DNA from: Clostridia bacterium
GTDB lineage: Bacteria > Bacillota > Clostridia > Acetivibrionales > DSM-27016
Direction: 5' to 3'
Assembly: GCA_026414765.1 (NCBI GenBank)
Contig: JAOAIJ010000021.1
Location: 186,001-250,000, forward strand
DNA: 64,000 bases
Translations under genes and position numbers: made by a program
The notes under the pieces: generated by a model
The model's database searches: none
Told to the model about the DNA's origin: nothing
The model's input: the letters and a program-made list of their open reading frames with translations, nothing else
In this document: positions 61,428-64,000 of the stretch, piece by piece
How the letters are laid out: the number at the start of each line of letters is the position of its first letter
Numbering within the stretch: the first letter of the stretch is position 1

Positions 61428-62704
61428 TCAGGTTTAATAGGATGATTTCAATACTGATTATTACACTGTTTTTGGGAGGTATACTTTCAAGCTGCTATGA
61501 TCGCAGAGAGATAGATGATTTGGCATATATCATATCTATAGGCATTGATAAAGGGAAAACCAACAAGCTGAAAATGACTCTGCAAATAGCTGTTCCTAAA
61601 GCTATTGGTGGCAATGGAGGAGGCGGGGGCGAAGGTGGGAATGAAGCCGTAGAAATGGTCACTTTGGAGACTCCTACCATTTATTCTGGAATGAATATGG
61701 CTAATAACCTTGTCAGCAGACAGCTTAATATTTCCCATACCAAGTTGATGGTTTTTTCAAAGGAGTTTGCAAAGGAGGGGATGCAGGACATTATCAATGC
61801 CTTGCCAAGAGGCAGAGAAGCCAGACCTAGTCTCTATATAGCGGTTTCCAAAGGATCAGCAGAAGAATTTATTAAGGCCGTTAATCCAAAGATAGAGGTA
61901 AACCCGGCAAAATACTATGAACTGATGTTTCAATCCCATAAATATACTGCTTTTACTGCACGTTCTGACTTTTACAGATTTTATACCGGTATGAAGGCTC
62001 TGTATACACAACCTGTTGCAATACTTGCAGGCGTAAACAGGTATGAATCCTCAGGTGATTTTGATGTCGCACATTCGTCAGCCGGTGAAAAGGGCAGAGT
62101 TCAGCCCCTGGAAGGAGATTTTAAGGCTGGGAGCATTCCAAGAGAAAGCAAGCTTAAGTCTGAAATTATGGGACTGGCTGTATTCAAAGGCGGAAAAATG
62201 GTAGGTGAACTGGATGGCGAGGAAACCACCTTTTATACTATGGTCACTGGTGAGTTTAACAGAGCGTTTATTACAATACATGATCCTATAGAAAAAGAAA
62301 AATTTGTAATACTTGATACTAAAAAGAGCAGAAGACCTCAATACAAAGTGGAAGTAAAAGACAATAAACCTCACATCACTGTAAGGATAAAGCTGGAAGC
62401 AGATATACAGGTCATACAGAGCGGAAGAAACTACGAAGATACTGAAAATACAGGTATACTCGAGGAGGCTTATGAGGGTTATGTCAGAGAAGGAGTAGCC
62501 AGATTCCTTAACAGGACAGCCAAAGAGTTTGAAAGTGATATTTGTGGTTTTGGAAAAGAAGTAAAAGCAAAAATGCTTACATGGGAGCAATGGCATGACT
62601 ACAGATGGCTGGAAAAATACAAGGATTCCTCGTTTGAAGTTGAGGTGGACCTGAAAATAAGAAGACCCGGGCTTGTTATACGTTCTTCACCGATAGAAAA
62701 ATAG
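61424..62704 (+). CDS. gerKC: Spore germination receptor lipoprotein GerKC
   Basis: 426 aa with a lipobox LSSC (Cys24) behind a hydrophobic signal peptide, then the GerC domain starting YDRREIDDLAYIISIGIDKG. It is lipid-anchored on the spore inner membrane. A Gly-rich insertion (about residues 64-76) interrupts the first domain. ATG 61424 overlaps gerKB. The set is a complete A-B-C receptor; germinant specificity cannot be told. Confidence 0.92.
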   Translation: MIRFNRMISILIITLFLGGILSSCYDRREIDDLAYIISIGIDKGKTNKLKMTLQIAVPKAIGGNGGGGGEGGNEAVEMVTLETPTIYSGMNMANNLVSRQLNISHTKLMVFSKEFAKEGMQDIINALPRGREARPSLYIAVSKGSAEEFIKAVNPKIEVNPAKYYELMFQSHKYTAFTARSDFYRFYTGMKALYTQPVAILAGVNRYESSGDFDVAHSSAGEKGRVQPLEGDFKAGSIPRESKLKSEIMGLAVFKGGKMVGELDGEETTFYTMVTGEFNRAFITIHDPIEKEKFVILDTKKSRRPQYKVEVKDNKPHITVRIKLEADIQVIQSGRNYEDTENTGILEEAYEGYVREGVARFLNRTAKEFESDICGFGKEVKAKMLTWEQWHDYRWLEKYKDSSFEVEVDLKIRRPGLVIRSSPIEK

Positions 62705-62720
62705 GAGGGTGGGATAAGTA

Positions 62721-62897
62721 ATGTTATCATTAGAAAAATTAGTAGTGATTATTGTACTGATTTGGGTAGCTTTATATACAGGAAGCTTTGGAGTGTGGAC
62801 CTGGAGAAAGAAAAACAAGGCAGGTGCCGTTATGGTTTTTCTAATTACAGCAGCAGTTTTGATTCTTCCGGCATATACATTATTTTTTAGACAATAA
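62721..62897 (+). CDS. Small membrane protein at the end of the gerK operon
   Basis: 58 aa, ATG 62721 with AGGAGGG 10 nt upstream and only 16 nt after gerKC. Two hydrophobic helices (about 6-26 and 34-56) are joined by a basic loop WTWRKKNKAG. It resembles the short D-type subunits that accompany some Ger receptors and modulate them. A terminator follows. It was missed by length-limited gene finding. Confidence 0.65.
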   Translation: MLSLEKLVVIIVLIWVALYTGSFGVWTWRKKNKAGAVMVFLITAAVLILPAYTLFFRQ

Positions 62898-62956
62898 ATA
62901 AAAGATATTAATTTTATACTAAATTATTATACTGTTTATGATTTACTAAAACATGT

Positions 62957-62986
62957 AAGCTGCGCTTTTCCTTAGTGCAGCTTTTT
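62957..62986 (+). terminator. Terminator of the gerK operon
   Basis: AAGCTGCGC pairs with GTGCAGCTT (9 bp, one wobble) followed by T5. Confidence 0.8.
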
Positions 62987-63051
62987 CATATCATTAACAA
63001 AAATACGTATGGATACATATTATTTACTATGAATAAAAGGAGATAGTAAAT

Positions 63052-64000
63052 ATGAGTATCGTTCAGTATTTGGAAAATCCCCCTTTACAACCCAATAACC
63101 CAACGGATATTCAGAGGCATCTGCTGGAGAGATATGCACTTATACAAAGGGGCAGGCCTGAGGACTTTGAGTATATACTCAAACTGACATTGCCTCCTCC
63201 TGACATAAATTCTATTCTCAGGCCTGGGGCATTGAAAGGGATAAGGATAGGGATAATAGGTGCCGGCCTGGCTGGCCTGGCTGCAGCCTTTGAACTTAGA
63301 AAAACAGGAGCCGATATCACAGTTTTTGAAGCAGAAGAAGCACGAATCGGGGGAAGGGTATATACATATTACTTTGATAAAAAGAATTCACTATATGGTG
63401 AGCTGGGAGCAATGAGAATCCCTGTATCGCACGAAACGGTATGGCATTACATTAATCTATTCAAGCTTCCTACTAGGCCATTTATACAGACTAATGAAAA
63501 TGCCTTTATATATCTAAGAAATGTAAGAGTAAGAAATGACGCTGAAGGTAAAAATGTAATGAAATACATATACCCCAAATACTGTCTGAAAGAATGGGAA
63601 AGGAAAACGCCTTGGCAGCAGTTGGTTTATTATGGACTTGAGAGTCATCTGCTTTATGCAGATCCGGAGCAGAGAAGCGAGCTCCTGCAGACAAAACCCT
63701 GCTATAACCCTTTTATACAGTATTGGGATTTTCAAAGTAACAGAAAGATAATGGAGACAACCCAGCTCAGTCAGGATGGAATCAACCTTATTTCCAGCAT
63801 GTCACCACTGGCAGGAGAAAATTTGTATAATAGCTATATAGATATAGCACAGGCCAATTATCCCGCTAATCTGTCGTTCTTGTATGAAATTCCCGGTGGT
63901 ACGTCCCAGATTGCATATGCACTTTATAATTCATTGACTGCCAGAAGTCCTGCAAAGGATTATCCCGGTATTCCAACGGAAAACATCGGTAAAGTTGCAA
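63052..64000 (+). CDS. Flavin-containing amine oxidase, 3'-truncated by window edge
   Basis: ATG 63052 follows AAAGGAGAT; the frame stays open to the window end (316 codons). After about 60 residues, the FAD-binding motif IGIIGAGLAGLAAAFELRK is followed by VFEAEEARIGGRVYTY, the GG-x-R motif of monoamine/amino acid oxidases, and GELGAMRIP. It likely oxidises an amine or amino acid to an imine. The N-terminal extension before the FAD motif is longer than in many homologues. The substrate domain is cut off. Confidence 0.8.
   Translation, partial: MSIVQYLENPPLQPNNPTDIQRHLLERYALIQRGRPEDFEYILKLTLPPPDINSILRPGALKGIRIGIIGAGLAGLAAAFELRKTGADITVFEAEEARIGGRVYTYYFDKKNSLYGELGAMRIPVSHETVWHYINLFKLPTRPFIQTNENAFIYLRNVRVRNDAEGKNVMKYIYPKYCLKEWERKTPWQQLVYYGLESHLLYADPEQRSELLQTKPCYNPFIQYWDFQSNRKIMETTQLSQDGINLISSMSPLAGENLYNSYIDIAQANYPANLSFLYEIPGGTSQIAYALYNSLTARSPAKDYPGIPTENIGKVA

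Overview
The window looks like the chromosome of an anaerobic, endospore-forming, low-GC clostridial Firmicute. Evidence: a dcw cluster carrying SpoVD with PASTA domains, a gerK-type spore germination operon, a T-box riboswitch, an indolepyruvate:ferredoxin oxidoreductase, meso-DAP-type MurE, AT-rich sequence and frequent TTG/GTG starts. I suspect a cellulolytic cluster-III type clostridium (Ruminiclostridium/Acetivibrio relatives), but that is inference from general gene content, not a database match.

Layout. 1-9.3 kb: cell wall and division genes (ftsL-like, spoVD, murE, murF, mraY, ftsW, murG), all on the + strand. 9.3-15.7 kb: an accessory island inserted in the dcw cluster. It holds an IS3-type end relic, a secreted F5/8C-FnIII protein, a nitroreductase, a pentapeptide-repeat/TIR-like protein and gene debris, and it ends in a truncated murA. 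15.8-23.4 kb: HD-domain protein, response regulator, a type IV pilus ATPase-like protein with eroded catalytic motifs next to PilM, an ECF sigma factor with its anti-sigma factor, and a PilZ protein. 23.5-31.1 kb: DUF3006 protein, polA, coaE, a lytic transglycosylase, a flagellar-operon-type regulator, a DMT transporter and a diguanylate cyclase. 31.1-50.1 kb: an aromatic amino acid region with T-box-controlled DAHP synthase, cheW, ychF, P-II, a complete ECF transporter (T, A, A, S), a phenylacetate-CoA ligase-like gene, iorBA, and trpE-trpG-chorismate mutase-trpD-C-F-B-A. 50.1-64 kb: TPR protein, two-component system, HtrA protease, several tiny proteins, tRNA-Pro(GGG), a 3D-domain protein, gerKA-KB-KC plus a small membrane gene, and the start of an FAD amine oxidase.

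The main discovery candidate is regulatory. The trpE leader holds 11 (G/U)AG triplets at about 5-nt spacing followed by an intrinsic terminator, the architecture of a TRAP (MtrB) attenuator. A second in-phase GAG array followed by a terminator precedes the ECF substrate-binding gene. Shorter GAG clusters overlap the start of the PaaK-like gene and the ribosome-binding site of trpD. With the ior genes and the Phe-type T-box before aroF, this suggests a TRAP regulon joining tryptophan synthesis, an ECF tryptophan uptake system and an aryl-acid/IOR salvage route. The TRAP gene itself is not in the window.
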